In this document: positions 8,252 through 16,826 of the stretch, in pieces
How the letters are laid out: every line of letters begins with the position of its first letter
Position numbering within the stretch: the first letter of the stretch is position 1
DNA from: Streptomyces zhihengii
Lineage (GTDB): Bacteria; Actinomycetota; Actinomycetes; Streptomycetales; Streptomycetaceae
Direction: 5' to 3'
Assembly: GCF_016919245.1 (NCBI RefSeq)
Contig: NZ_JAFEJA010000001.1
Location: 3,568,001-3,632,000, forward strand
DNA: 64,000 nucleotides
Notes under the pieces: generated by a model
Database searches by the model: none
What the model was told of the DNA's origin: nothing
The model's input: only the letters and a program-made list of their open reading frames with translations
Position numbers and translations under genes: made by a program

Positions 8252-9022
8252 ATGCCAGCCGAACGCATCCGTGAGCACGCAGTGCCCGTCGCCGCCGCCC
8301 GTCGGCGACGGCTGCGCGCGGACCAGGCGCGGCAGCTCGCGGATCTGCTGCGGCACCAGATCCGCACCTCCGGCTTCCCCGGCGGCGTCCTCCCCCTGGA
8401 GGGCACCATCGGGGCCGACTACCGGGTGTCGCGCAACACCGTCCGCCAGGCACTGGACCTGCTGCGGGCGGAGGGGCTGATCGAACGGCAGCCCGGTGTC
8501 GGCACGGTGGTGGTCGCCGAGAAGTACCCGCACGGTCTCGACCGCCTGATGGGCCTCGCCGAGACCCTCCGCGAACACGGCACCGTCACCAACGAGGTGC
8601 GCACCGCGGGGCCGGTCACCGCGCCCGGTCCGGTGGCCCGGCGGCTGGGCGTCGCCGAGCACTCCGAGGTGCTCTACATCGAGCGTCTGCGCCGCCTCGG
8701 CGGTCTGCCGCTCTCCCTCGACCTCACCTACGTCCCGATGGACATCGGATCGGGCCTGCTCGACTGCGACCTGGAGCACAACGACGTGTTCCGGCTGCTG
8801 GAACGCCTCACCGGGCAGCCGCTCGGCACGGCGGACATCACCCTGGAGGCCGTCAACGCCGACGCGCACTCCGCCGCCGTCCTCCAGGCGCCGCGCGGGG
8901 CCGCCGTGCTGATGCTGGAACGGCTCACCCACCTGCGCGACGGACGCCCCGTGGACCTGGAGTTCATCCGGTTCCGCGGCGACCGCATCGCCATGAGCGG
9001 ACTGCTCCACCGCGCCCGCTGA
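8252..9022 (+). CDS. GntR-family regulator with UTRA domain (HutC subfamily)
   Basis: 256 aa from the ATG at 8252. The winged HTH (about 20-85) contains YRVSRNTVRQALDLLRAEGLIERQPGVGTVV, the classical GntR recognition helix and wing. The UTRA ligand-binding domain (about 95-250) includes LYIERLRRLGGLPLSLDLTYVP and ends in VDLEFIRFRGDRIAM. It heads the co-directional cluster of ferredoxin, ABC importer and flavoprotein, so it probably represses or activates that cluster in response to an imported compound or its metabolite. The 5' region contains CAATACTGTGGCAACACCA (8203-8221), a possible promoter/operator stretch; no clear palindrome was found. Confidence 0.92.
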   Translation: MPAERIREHAVPVAAARRRRLRADQARQLADLLRHQIRTSGFPGGVLPLEGTIGADYRVSRNTVRQALDLLRAEGLIERQPGVGTVVVAEKYPHGLDRLMGLAETLREHGTVTNEVRTAGPVTAPGPVARRLGVAEHSEVLYIERLRRLGGLPLSLDLTYVPMDIGSGLLDCDLEHNDVFRLLERLTGQPLGTADITLEAVNADAHSAAVLQAPRGAAVLMLERLTHLRDGRPVDLEFIRFRGDRIAMSGLLHRAR

Positions 9023-9107
9023 CCGGCCGGCCCGCACCCGCGGCCGCCCCTGACGGTACGCCGCGGCGTGCCCTCCCGCCCTTCCCCCGCCACTCCTGGA
9101 GACCGCC

Positions 9108-9335
9108 ATGCCTCTGGCGCCCCAGCGGGCCGACGTGCCCGTGACCATCGACGAGTCGAAGTGCATCACCGGCTGCACCCTGTGCGTCGACATGTGCCCG
9201 CTCGACTCCCTCGCCATCCGCGAGGACGACGGCAAGGCCTACATGCACGTGGACGAGTGCTGGTACTGCGGCCCGTGCGCCGCCCGGTGTCCCACCGGCG
9301 CGGTCACGGTCAACATGCCCTACCTGCTCCGCTGA
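9108..9335 (+). CDS. small 2x[4Fe-4S] ferredoxin (AprB-like electron-transfer partner)
   Basis: 75 aa. Two cluster motifs: C19-x3-C23-x2-C26-x3-C30-P and C51-x2-C54-x2-C57-x3-C61-P. The CWYCGPCAARCP form resembles the beta subunit of adenylylsulfate reductase, but the protein is about half that length and lacks the long C-terminal tail. It would carry electrons to or from the AprA-like flavoprotein encoded at 12396. The gene is preceded by CTGGAG, 7 nt before the ATG, and is followed after 16 nt by the substrate-binding lipoprotein, so the genes are almost certainly cotranscribed. Confidence 0.93.
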   Translation: MPLAPQRADVPVTIDESKCITGCTLCVDMCPLDSLAIREDDGKAYMHVDECWYCGPCAARCPTGAVTVNMPYLLR

Positions 9336-9351
9336 GAGAGGCCCCGTCCCC

Positions 9352-10719
9352 ATGAAACGCACGGCACCCCGCACCCTGCTCGCCCTCGCGCTCCTCGTCC
9401 CGGCCGCCGCCGGCTGCGGCGGCTCCGCCGGGGCCGGCGGACCGGACACCGTCACCGTGACCGTCGGCTACCAGTCGAAGACCATCAACACCGTCACCGC
9501 CGGCACCCTGCTGCGCTCCCTCGGCTACTTCGAGGAGGAGCTGGCCCGGCGCGGCGCGCGCGACGGCGTCAGGTACGAGGTCCGCTGGCAGGACTACGCC
9601 ACCGGCGCGCCCATCACCGCGCAGATGACCGCGGGGAAGATCGACATCGGCTCCATGGGCGACTTCCCCCTGCTGCTCAACGCGGCCCGGGGCAAGCAGC
9701 TCGACCGGCCCACCCGGCTCGTCTCCGTCACCGGCTACAACCTCCGCGGCGGGCTCAACACCATCGTCACCGCCCCCGGATCCGGCCTCGACTCGCTCCG
9801 CGACCTCAAGGGGAAGAAGGTGTCCACCAGCGTCGGCTCGGCCGCCGACGGCACCCTGGTGCGGGCCCTCCAGCAGGAGGGCCTGGACCCGGGCAAGGAC
9901 ATCCGCAAGCTCAACCAGCAGCCCGCGGTGGGCGCCTCCGCGCTCCAGTCCGGCAGCGCCGACGCCCTCTCGCAGTTCGTGGCCTGGCCGGGGCTGCTCG
10001 CCTACCAGGGACGGGCGAAGGCCCTCTACGACGGCGCGGCCCTCGACCTGCCGACCTTCCACGGGGTCACCGCCCGCGAGGACTTCGCCGAGAAGCGCCC
10101 CGCCGTGCTGGAGGACTTCCTGCGCGCCCAGATCCGCGCGACCCGGTACCTGCGCGAGAAGCCGGTCGAAGCGGCGGAGTCCGTCGCGAAGGCCACCGGG
10201 CTGCCCGCCGAGGTCGTCTACCTCTACAACGGCGCCAACGGCATCGCCACCTTCGACACCACCGTCAAGCCGGAGCTCGTCGCCGCGCTGAAGAAGGACG
10301 TCCCGGTGCTGGCGTCGGCCGGGCTCGTGGGCGAGGTCGACGCGGAGACCTTCGTGGACTCCTTCGTCGACGACGGCCCGGTGCGGCGCGCCCACGGCGC
10401 CGGCTACGACGAGGCCCTCGCCGCGAAGGCCCCCGCCGCGCGGAGCGAACTGTGGCGCGGGGACGGCACCACCGCCTCGTACGACGAACCGGGCGCGCTG
10501 CTCGCCGCGGTGGCCGCGGCGGGCGACGGCGCCGTCCGGGCGGCGTACGTCCCCGACACCACGACCGGGACGCAGTGGTTCGCCGACAAGGCGGTGTGGG
10601 TCGCCGACGGTGCGCGGCTGCTGCCGTTCGTCGCCCCGTCGGCCGCCGCCGACTGGATCGCCGGGCACCCGGGAGCGCGGACGGTGTCCTGGGAGCAGGC
10701 CCTGGAACGGGCCTCATGA
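9352..10719 (+). CDS. ABC transporter substrate-binding lipoprotein (NitT/TauT/SsuA type) with NosL-like C-terminal extension
   Basis: 455 aa. An N-terminal signal with lipobox-like AAGC (Cys22) marks an anchored lipoprotein. Residues about 35-340 read as the NMT1/SsuA-type periplasmic-binding fold (GYQSKTINTVTAGTLLRSLGYFEEEL; AQMTAGKIDIGSMGDFPLL; DLKGKKVSTSVGSAADGTLVRALQQ), as in nitrate, sulfonate and taurine importers. Family members usually end near residue 330-350. Here about 110 further residues follow, whose end (AYVPDTTTGTQWFADKAVWV, then LLPFVAPSAAADWIAGHPG and VSWEQAL) resembles NosL-type domains, without the usual Cys/Met pair. Its stop overlaps the permease start (ATGA). Confidence 0.9.
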   Translation: MKRTAPRTLLALALLVPAAAGCGGSAGAGGPDTVTVTVGYQSKTINTVTAGTLLRSLGYFEEELARRGARDGVRYEVRWQDYATGAPITAQMTAGKIDIGSMGDFPLLLNAARGKQLDRPTRLVSVTGYNLRGGLNTIVTAPGSGLDSLRDLKGKKVSTSVGSAADGTLVRALQQEGLDPGKDIRKLNQQPAVGASALQSGSADALSQFVAWPGLLAYQGRAKALYDGAALDLPTFHGVTAREDFAEKRPAVLEDFLRAQIRATRYLREKPVEAAESVAKATGLPAEVVYLYNGANGIATFDTTVKPELVAALKKDVPVLASAGLVGEVDAETFVDSFVDDGPVRRAHGAGYDEALAAKAPAARSELWRGDGTTASYDEPGALLAAVAAAGDGAVRAAYVPDTTTGTQWFADKAVWVADGARLLPFVAPSAAADWIAGHPGARTVSWEQALERAS

Positions 10720-11585
10720 CCCGCGGCGTCCGCCTCACCGTGCGCGCCCTGTCGCTGGCCGCCGCGCTCGGCCTGTGGCAGTTCCTGACCGCCGCGGACG
10801 TCAACCTGTGGCTGCGGTTCGAGCAGTTCCCCACAGTCACCGAGGTGGCGGAGGCCTTCGGGCGGCGCGTCCGGGGCGGCACGTACTGGCAGGACCTGGC
10901 CGACAGCGTCACCCGGATCGTGACCGGCTTCCTGCTCGCGGCCCTCGCCGGAGTCGCGGTGGGCACGGCCCTCGCCCGCTCCCGGGTGGCCGAGGACGTC
11001 GTCGGCCCGCTGCTGGAGGTGCTGCGCCCGATCCCCGCGATCGCCCTGGTGCCGGTGGCGATCCTGCTCTTCCCCAGCAACGAGCAGGGCATCGTCTTCA
11101 TCACCTTCACCGCGGCGTTCTTCCCCGTCGCGGTCTCCACCCGGCACGCGGTGCGCGCGCTCGCGCCCGTCTGGGAGGAGGCGGTGCGGACCATGGGCGG
11201 CGGCCGCGGGCGGGTGCTGTGGTCGGTGGTCCTGCCGGGCGCGCTGCCCGGCATCCTCGGCGGGCTCTCCGTCGGCATCGGGGTGTCGTGGATCTGTGTG
11301 ATCTCCGCCGAGATGATCTCCGGCGAGTACGGGGTGGGCTACCGGACCTGGCAGGACTACACGGTCGTCGACTACCCCGGCGTCTTCGTCGGCATGGTGA
11401 CCATCGGCGTCCTCGGCTGGCTCACCTCCACCGCGGTCGAGGTGGCGGGCCGCCGGGTCACCCGGTGGCTGCCCGGCGGCGCGGGGGCGACGGACCGGCC
11501 CGCCCCGGCGCGCCCGGCCCGGGTTCCGGCGACCCCGGCCCGGGTGCCGGTGCCCCGCACACCCACCACCGAGGAGCACGCATGA
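10716..11585 (+). CDS. ABC transporter permease (NitT/TauT/SsuC type)
   Basis: 289 aa from the ATG at 10716, translationally coupled to the lipoprotein gene by a 4-nt ATGA overlap. About six membrane segments are visible. The cytoplasmic EAA loop (EEAVRTMGGGRGRVLWSVVLP plus GALPGIL, about residues 150-178) contacts the ATPase. The PIPAIALVPVAILLF segment (about 105-120) is typical of the nitrate/sulfonate/taurine permease family. The C-terminal ~40 residues are a Pro/Ala/Arg tail. The substrate cannot be inferred from the permease. Confidence 0.93.
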   Translation: MTRGVRLTVRALSLAAALGLWQFLTAADVNLWLRFEQFPTVTEVAEAFGRRVRGGTYWQDLADSVTRIVTGFLLAALAGVAVGTALARSRVAEDVVGPLLEVLRPIPAIALVPVAILLFPSNEQGIVFITFTAAFFPVAVSTRHAVRALAPVWEEAVRTMGGGRGRVLWSVVLPGALPGILGGLSVGIGVSWICVISAEMISGEYGVGYRTWQDYTVVDYPGVFVGMVTIGVLGWLTSTAVEVAGRRVTRWLPGGAGATDRPAPARPARVPATPARVPVPRTPTTEEHA

Positions 11586-12370
11586 GCACCACGACGGCCG
11601 GCGCGGACAGCGCCACCGGCAGCGCGACCACGGGCGCCGGGCTCGGACTGCGCGGGGCGGCGCTGGGACGGCGGGGCGAGGGCGGAGCCGTGCTGGACGG
11701 CGTCGGGCTGGACGTCGTCCCCGGCGAGATCCTCGCTGTCGTCGGCCCCTCCGGCTGCGGCAAGTCCACCCTGCTGCGCACCCTCGCCGGACTGCTGCCC
11801 CCGCTCTCCGGCGAGGTCACCCAGGACGGCGAGCCCGTGCGCGGCCCCGGCGCGGAACGCGCGCTGGTCTTCCAGGAGGACGCGCTGCTGCCCTGGCGGA
11901 CCGTGCGCCGCAACGTCGAACTGCCGCTCGCCGTCCGGGGCGTGGCCCGCGCCGCGCGGCGCGCGACCGCCGAGGCGTGGCTGGAGCGCACGGGCCTCGC
12001 GGGCCACGGGGGCAAGTACCCCCACCAGCTCTCCGGCGGCCAGCGCCAGCGCGTCCAGCTCGCCCGCGCCCTCGCGGGCGAGCCGCGCGCCGTGCTGATG
12101 GACGAGCCGTTCGGCGCGCTGGACGCCAGGACCCGGGCCGGGATGCAGCGACTCCTCGTCGAGGTGCTGCACGGCACCGGCGCCACCGTCGTCTTCGTCA
12201 CCCACGACGTCGACGAGGCGCTCTTCCTCGGCGACCGGGTCGCCCTGCTCGGCGGCGGCACCCTGCTCGACGTCCTCGGCGTGCCCCGGCCCCGGGACCG
12301 CCAGGCGCGGACCGACCCCAGGACCCGGGCGCTGCGGCGCACCGTCCTCGCCTCCCTCGACACCGACTGA
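11582..12370 (+). CDS. ABC transporter ATP-binding protein (NitT/TauT/SsuB type)
   Basis: 262 aa. Walker A GPSGCGKST (about 53-61), Q-loop VFQEDALLPWRTV (about 97-109), signature LSGGQRQR (about 147-154), Walker B AVLMDEPFGALD (about 167-178) and the switch histidine in VFVTHDVDEAL are all present. The 'LLPW' after the Q-loop is characteristic of the nitrate/sulfonate/taurine class. Its ATG overlaps the permease stop (ATGA). It energises uptake by the preceding lipoprotein and permease. The N-terminal 30 residues are Ala/Thr/Gly-rich and unconserved in feel. Confidence 0.95.
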   Translation: MSTTTAGADSATGSATTGAGLGLRGAALGRRGEGGAVLDGVGLDVVPGEILAVVGPSGCGKSTLLRTLAGLLPPLSGEVTQDGEPVRGPGAERALVFQEDALLPWRTVRRNVELPLAVRGVARAARRATAEAWLERTGLAGHGGKYPHQLSGGQRQRVQLARALAGEPRAVLMDEPFGALDARTRAGMQRLLVEVLHGTGATVVFVTHDVDEALFLGDRVALLGGGTLLDVLGVPRPRDRQARTDPRTRALRRTVLASLDTD

Positions 12371-12395
12371 CCGACACCTCAAGAAAGGCCCAGCC

Positions 12396-15104
12396 ATGCG
12401 GATTCCGGCGATCGAGGACGCGGACGAGATGAGCTGCGACGTGCTCGTCGTGGGCGGCGGCACCGCCGGGACCATGGCCGCGCTCACGGCGGCCGAGCAC
12501 GGCGCCGACGTGCTGCTGCTGGAGAAGGCGCACGTCCGCCACTCCGGCGCCCTCGCCATGGGCATGGACGGCGTGAACAACGCCGTCGTGCCCGGGCGGG
12601 CCGAACCCGACGACTACGTCGCCGAGATCACCCGTGCCAACGACGGGATCGTCGACCAGTCCACCGTCCGGCAGACGGCCACCCGCGGCTTCGCGATGGT
12701 GCAGCGGCTGGAGTCGTACGGGGTGAAGTTCGAGAAGGACGAGCACGGCGAGTACGCGGTCCGGCAGGTCCACCGCTCGGGCTCGTACGTGCTGCCCATG
12801 CCCGAGGGCAAGGACGTCAAGAAGGTGCTCTACCGGCAGCTCCGCCGCCGGGAGATGCGCGAGCGCATCCGCATCGAGAACCGGGTGATGCCGGTGCGGG
12901 TGCTGACCCACGGCGGGCGGGCCGTCGGCGCGGCCGGGTTCGACACCCGCACCGGGCGGTTCGTCGTCGTCCGGGCGGGCGCCGTGATCCTCGCGACCGG
13001 CGCGGCCGGACGGCTCGGCCTGCCCGCCTCGGGCTACCTCTACGGCACCTACGAGAACCCGACCAACGCCGGCGACGGCTACGCCATGGCGTACCACGCG
13101 GGCGCCGAGCTCACCGGCATCGAGTGCTTCCAGATCAACCCGCTGATCAAGGACTACAACGGCCCGGCCTGCGCCTACGTCGCCAATCCGTTCGGCGGCT
13201 ACCAGGTCAACCGGCACGGCGAGCGGTTCGTCGACTCCGACTACTGGTCGGGCCGGATGATGGCCGAGTTCGCCGAGGAACTGGCCTCCGACCGCGGCCC
13301 GGTCTACCTGAAGCTCAGCCATCTGCCCGAGGAGTCGGTGGCCGCGCTGGAGGGCATCCTGCACACCACCGAGCGCCCCACCCGCGGCACCTTCCACGCG
13401 AACCGCGGCCACGACTACCGCACCCACGACATCGAGATGCACATCTCCGAGATCGGCCTGTGCGGCGGGCACTCGGCCTCGGGCGTACGCGTCGACGACC
13501 ACGCGCGCACCACCGTGCCCCGGCTGTACGCCGCCGGCGACCTGGCCTGCGTCCCCCACAACTACATGATCGGCGCGTTCGTCTTCGGCGACCTCGCCGG
13601 CGAGGACGCCGCCCGCTACCGCGCCTACGCGGGCGAACTCCCCGCCGACCAGCTCCGCGAGGCGCACGAACTGGTCTACCGGCCGCTGCGCAACCCCGAC
13701 GGGCCGCCGCAGCCGCAGGTCGAGTACAAGCTGCGCCGCTTCGTCAACGACTACGTCGCCCCGCCGAAGAGCGGCGCCCGGCTGTCGCTCGCCGTGGAGC
13801 ACTTCGAGCGGATGCGGGGCGAGATCGCGGCGATGGGCGCCACCACCCCGCACGAGCTGATGCGCTGCGCGGAGGTGTCCTTCATCCGCGACTGCGCCGA
13901 GATGGCCGCCCGCGCCTCGCTGGCCCGCACCGAGTCCCGGTGGGGCCTCTACCACCAGCGGACCGACCACCCCGCCACCGACGACGAGGGCTGGCTGCAC
14001 CACCTCGACCTGCGCAAGGCGGCCTCGGGGGCGATGGAGTTCACCGCCCGGCCGGTGGCGCCGTATCTGGTGCCGGTCGACGAGTACAGCCCCGCCGGCG
14101 GCCCGTCACGCCATCTCGGGGAGGTCGCCCTCGCCCAGGTGGCCACCGCCGGGCCGCGCGAGGTGGCGCCGACCGGGTCCCGCATCGCCGCGCGCGCCGC
14201 CGCGGGCGCCGGGCCCGCCACGGCCTCGCCCCGGATCCTGGACCTGCTGGCCCTCGCCGAGGGCGACCCCGAACTCCCCGCCCTGCGGCCCTATCTGGGC
14301 GACGGCGACCCGGCGGTGCGCAGGGCCGCCGTCGCCGCGCTCACCGAGACCGCCCCCGAGGGCACCGGCCCCGCCCTCGCCGGGGCGCTCGCCGACGCCG
14401 ACGCCGGGGTCCGGGCGGCGGCGGCCGACTCGCTGCGCGAACTGGTGGAGACCCTGCCGCCCGAGCCCGCGCTGCGCGACCCGCTCCTCACCGCCCTCGC
14501 CTCCGCCGACCCCGTGGTCGCGGCGGCCGCCCTCGACGTGCTGCGCGAACTGCGCCTGGGCGCCGCCCCGGCCTATGCCGGGGCGCTCGACTCCCCCGGC
14601 ATCGCCGTCCGGATCGCCGCCGTGCGGGCGCTGGTGTCCGTCGACGCCGTGCCGGAGCTGACCCGCGCCGCCGCCGACCCGGCCCGGGAGGTGCGGGTCG
14701 CCACGGCCAGGGGGCTCGCCGCGGTGACCGGCCCGGGGGTGCTCGCCCCGCTGACGGCGCTGACCGCCGACCCGGACCCGCTGGTGCGGGCCGCCGCCTA
14801 CGAGGCGCTGGGCGCGGCGGGCTGCCCGCCGGACCTCGCCGCCACGGCCCGGGCCGCCCTGTCCGACCCGGCCTGGCAGGTCCGCGCGGGCGCGGCGAAG
14901 GCCCTCGGCGCGGCCGCTCCCGCCGACGCGGTGCCGGCCCTCGCCGAGACCCTCGGCGACCCCAACGCCGACGTCCGCAAGGCCGCCGTCCTCGCCCTCC
15001 TCCGCCACCCCGCCACCCCCGCCGCCCGCACCGCCCTGACCTCCGCCACCACCGACCCCGACGCGGACGTCCGCGCCTACGCGGGACGGGTCGACACGGG
15101 GTGA
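12396..15104 (+). CDS. AprA/FrdA-like flavoprotein with C-terminal HEAT-repeat domain
   Basis: 902 aa; RBS AAGAAAGG upstream. The N-terminal dinucleotide fold binds FAD (CDVLVVGGGTAGTMAALTAAEHGADVLLLEKA, about 9-40 in two parts). MGMDGVNNAV, FAMVQRLESYGVKF, ATGAAGRLG, ECFQINPLIKDYNGPACAYVANPFGG and LYAAGDLACVPHNYMIGAFVFGD are closer to adenylylsulfate-reductase alpha subunits than to true fumarate reductases. The helical domain ends near residue 575. After a linker, residues about 612-895 are HEAT/PBS-lyase-type repeats (recurring DPxVRxAAxxAL). With the ferredoxin at 9108 it forms an AprAB-like redox pair. The reaction is unknown, and no sulfur-assimilation enzyme is adjacent. Confidence 0.9.
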   Translation: MRIPAIEDADEMSCDVLVVGGGTAGTMAALTAAEHGADVLLLEKAHVRHSGALAMGMDGVNNAVVPGRAEPDDYVAEITRANDGIVDQSTVRQTATRGFAMVQRLESYGVKFEKDEHGEYAVRQVHRSGSYVLPMPEGKDVKKVLYRQLRRREMRERIRIENRVMPVRVLTHGGRAVGAAGFDTRTGRFVVVRAGAVILATGAAGRLGLPASGYLYGTYENPTNAGDGYAMAYHAGAELTGIECFQINPLIKDYNGPACAYVANPFGGYQVNRHGERFVDSDYWSGRMMAEFAEELASDRGPVYLKLSHLPEESVAALEGILHTTERPTRGTFHANRGHDYRTHDIEMHISEIGLCGGHSASGVRVDDHARTTVPRLYAAGDLACVPHNYMIGAFVFGDLAGEDAARYRAYAGELPADQLREAHELVYRPLRNPDGPPQPQVEYKLRRFVNDYVAPPKSGARLSLAVEHFERMRGEIAAMGATTPHELMRCAEVSFIRDCAEMAARASLARTESRWGLYHQRTDHPATDDEGWLHHLDLRKAASGAMEFTARPVAPYLVPVDEYSPAGGPSRHLGEVALAQVATAGPREVAPTGSRIAARAAAGAGPATASPRILDLLALAEGDPELPALRPYLGDGDPAVRRAAVAALTETAPEGTGPALAGALADADAGVRAAAADSLRELVETLPPEPALRDPLLTALASADPVVAAAALDVLRELRLGAAPAYAGALDSPGIAVRIAAVRALVSVDAVPELTRAAADPAREVRVATARGLAAVTGPGVLAPLTALTADPDPLVRAAAYEALGAAGCPPDLAATARAALSDPAWQVRAGAAKALGAAAPADAVPALAETLGDPNADVRKAAVLALLRHPATPAARTALTSATTDPDADVRAYAGRVDTG

Positions 15105-15110
15105 TCCCCG

Positions 15111-15160
15111 CACGCCGAAGGTCCGGCGCCTCCCGGGGGAGGTGCCGGACCTTCGGCGTG
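15111..15160. terminator. bidirectional hairpin terminator
   Basis: Perfect 17-bp inverted repeat (arms 15111-15127 and 15144-15160). The 16-nt loop itself contains a CCTCC/GGAGG sub-stem. It separates the flavoprotein gene from the convergent 3' end of the nuo operon. Confidence 0.85.
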
Positions 15161-15170
15161 ACACGGCGGG

Positions 15171-16826
15171 TCAGCGGACGAAGGTGCCCGCCTGGCTCGC
15201 CAGGTCGAGGAAGTACTGCGGGGCGACGCCGAGCACCAGGGTGACGGCGACGCCGACGCCGATGGTGGTGATCGTCAGGGGCGACGGGACGGCGACCGTC
15301 GGGCCCTCCGGCTTCGGCTCGCTGAAGAACATCAGCACGATGACCCGGATGTAGAAGAACGCGGCGATGGCCGACGAGATCACACCGACCACGACCAGCG
15401 CGCCCGCGCCGCCCTCCGCCGCCGCCTTGAAAACGGCGAACTTGCCGGCGAAGCCCGACGTCAGCGGGATGCCGGCGAAGGCGAGCAGGAAGACCGCGAA
15501 AACCGCCGCCACCAGCGGCGAACGCCGCCCGAGTCCGGCCCACTTGGAGAGGTGGGTCGCCTCGCCGCCCGCGTCGCGGACCAGGGTGACGACGGCGAAG
15601 GCGCCGATGGTCACGAAGGAGTACGCGAGCAGGTAGAAGAGGACGGAGGAGACGCCCGAGGGCGTCGTGGCGATCACACCGGCGAGGATGAAGCCGGCGT
15701 GCGCGATCGACGAGTAGGCCAGCAGGCGCTTGATGTCCGTCTGGGTGATGGCGACGATCGCGCCGCCCAGCATGGTGACGATCGAGACGGCCCACAGCAC
15801 CGGCCGCCAGTCCCAGGCCAGGCCCGGCAGCACCACGTAGAGCAGCCGCAGCAGCGCGCCGAAGGCGGCCACCTTGGTCGCGGCGGCCATGAAGCCGGTG
15901 ACCGGGGTCGGGGCGCCCTGGTAGACGTCGGGCGTCCACATGTGGAACGGCACGGCGCCGACCTTGAAGAGCAGGCCCATCAGGATCATCGCGCCGCCGA
16001 TCAGCAGCAGCGCGTCGTTGCCCATGGTGTCGGCGAGCGCCGGGTCGATCGAGCGGACGCTGCCGTCGACGACGTCGGCGATCCGGGCGTACGAGACGGA
16101 GCCCGCGTACCCGTAGAGCAGCGCGATGCCGAAGAGCAGGAAGGCCGAGGAGAAGGCGCCCAGCAGGAAGTACTTGACCGCCGCCTCCTGGGACATGAGG
16201 CGCTTGCGGCGGGCCAGGGCGCACAGCAGGTAGAGCGGGAGGGAGAAGACCTCCAGCGCGATGAAGAGGGTCAGCAGATCGTTGGCGGCCGGGAAGACCA
16301 GCATGCCGGCGATCGCGAACAGGGCGATCGGGAACACCTCGGTGGTGGTGAACCCGGCCTTGACCGCGGCCTTCTCCTGGTCGCTGCCGGGCACGGCGGC
16401 CGGTTCGGCGGCGAAGGAGTCGATCCGGTTGCCGTGCGCCTCGGGGTCGAGGCGGCGTTCGGCGAAGGTGAACACCGCGACGACCGACGACAGCAGGATC
16501 ACGCCCTGGAGGAACAGCGCGGGGCCGTCGACGGCGATGGCGCCCATCGCGGCGATCCCGGCCTTCGTCGTGGCGTGCCCGCCGGCGGCGAGCCCCACGA
16601 CGGCGGCGAAGGAGGCCGCGAGCGCGACCACGGTCACGAAGAGCTGGGCGTGGTACCGGGCCCGGCGCGGCGCGAAGGCCTCCACCAGGATGCCGACGAG
16701 GGCGGCGCCCACGATGATCAGCACCGGTGCGAGCTGGTCGTACTCGATGTGGGGTGCGGGGATCTTGCCGAGCGGCTCGGCCTCCGCCGCCATTGTCCAC
16801 AGGCTGTGGACAGCTTGCTGGCTCAC
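15171..16826 (-). CDS. nuoN: NADH-quinone oxidoreductase subunit N
   Basis: 551 aa, one of the three antiporter-like proton-channel subunits of the complex I membrane arm, with about 14 predicted helices. Family landmarks are the conserved Glu/Lys helices around LIGGAMILMGLLFKVGAVPFHMWTPDVYQGAPTPV (about 265-300, two parts) and TDIKRLLAYSSIAHAGFIL (about 365-383). GTG at 16826 overlaps the nuoM stop (GTGA). An in-frame ATG 11 codons later (MAAEAEPLGK) is an alternative start. Last gene of the nuo operon, ending at the hairpin at 15111-15160. Confidence 0.97.
   Translation of the reverse strand: MSQQAVHSLWTMAAEAEPLGKIPAPHIEYDQLAPVLIIVGAALVGILVEAFAPRRARYHAQLFVTVVALAASFAAVVGLAAGGHATTKAGIAAMGAIAVDGPALFLQGVILLSSVVAVFTFAERRLDPEAHGNRIDSFAAEPAAVPGSDQEKAAVKAGFTTTEVFPIALFAIAGMLVFPAANDLLTLFIALEVFSLPLYLLCALARRKRLMSQEAAVKYFLLGAFSSAFLLFGIALLYGYAGSVSYARIADVVDGSVRSIDPALADTMGNDALLLIGGAMILMGLLFKVGAVPFHMWTPDVYQGAPTPVTGFMAAATKVAAFGALLRLLYVVLPGLAWDWRPVLWAVSIVTMLGGAIVAITQTDIKRLLAYSSIAHAGFILAGVIATTPSGVSSVLFYLLAYSFVTIGAFAVVTLVRDAGGEATHLSKWAGLGRRSPLVAAVFAVFLLAFAGIPLTSGFAGKFAVFKAAAEGGAGALVVVGVISSAIAAFFYIRVIVLMFFSEPKPEGPTVAVPSPLTITTIGVGVAVTLVLGVAPQYFLDLASQAGTFVR

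Noticed and set aside
8019..8453. N-terminal extension of the AraC gene
   Set aside because: Open by GC bias only; it crosses the divergent promoter region and the GntR start. The ATG at 8018 has a ribosome-binding site.
9310..11579. Minus-strand frames of 337-452 codons opposite the ABC genes
   Set aside because: No motifs; they mirror codon bias of the transporter genes.
12198..14003. 601-codon open frame antisense to the flavoprotein
   Set aside because: Shadow of a high-GC gene: composition is Val/Gly/Arg/His-rich with no domain, and the plus-strand protein is clearly real.
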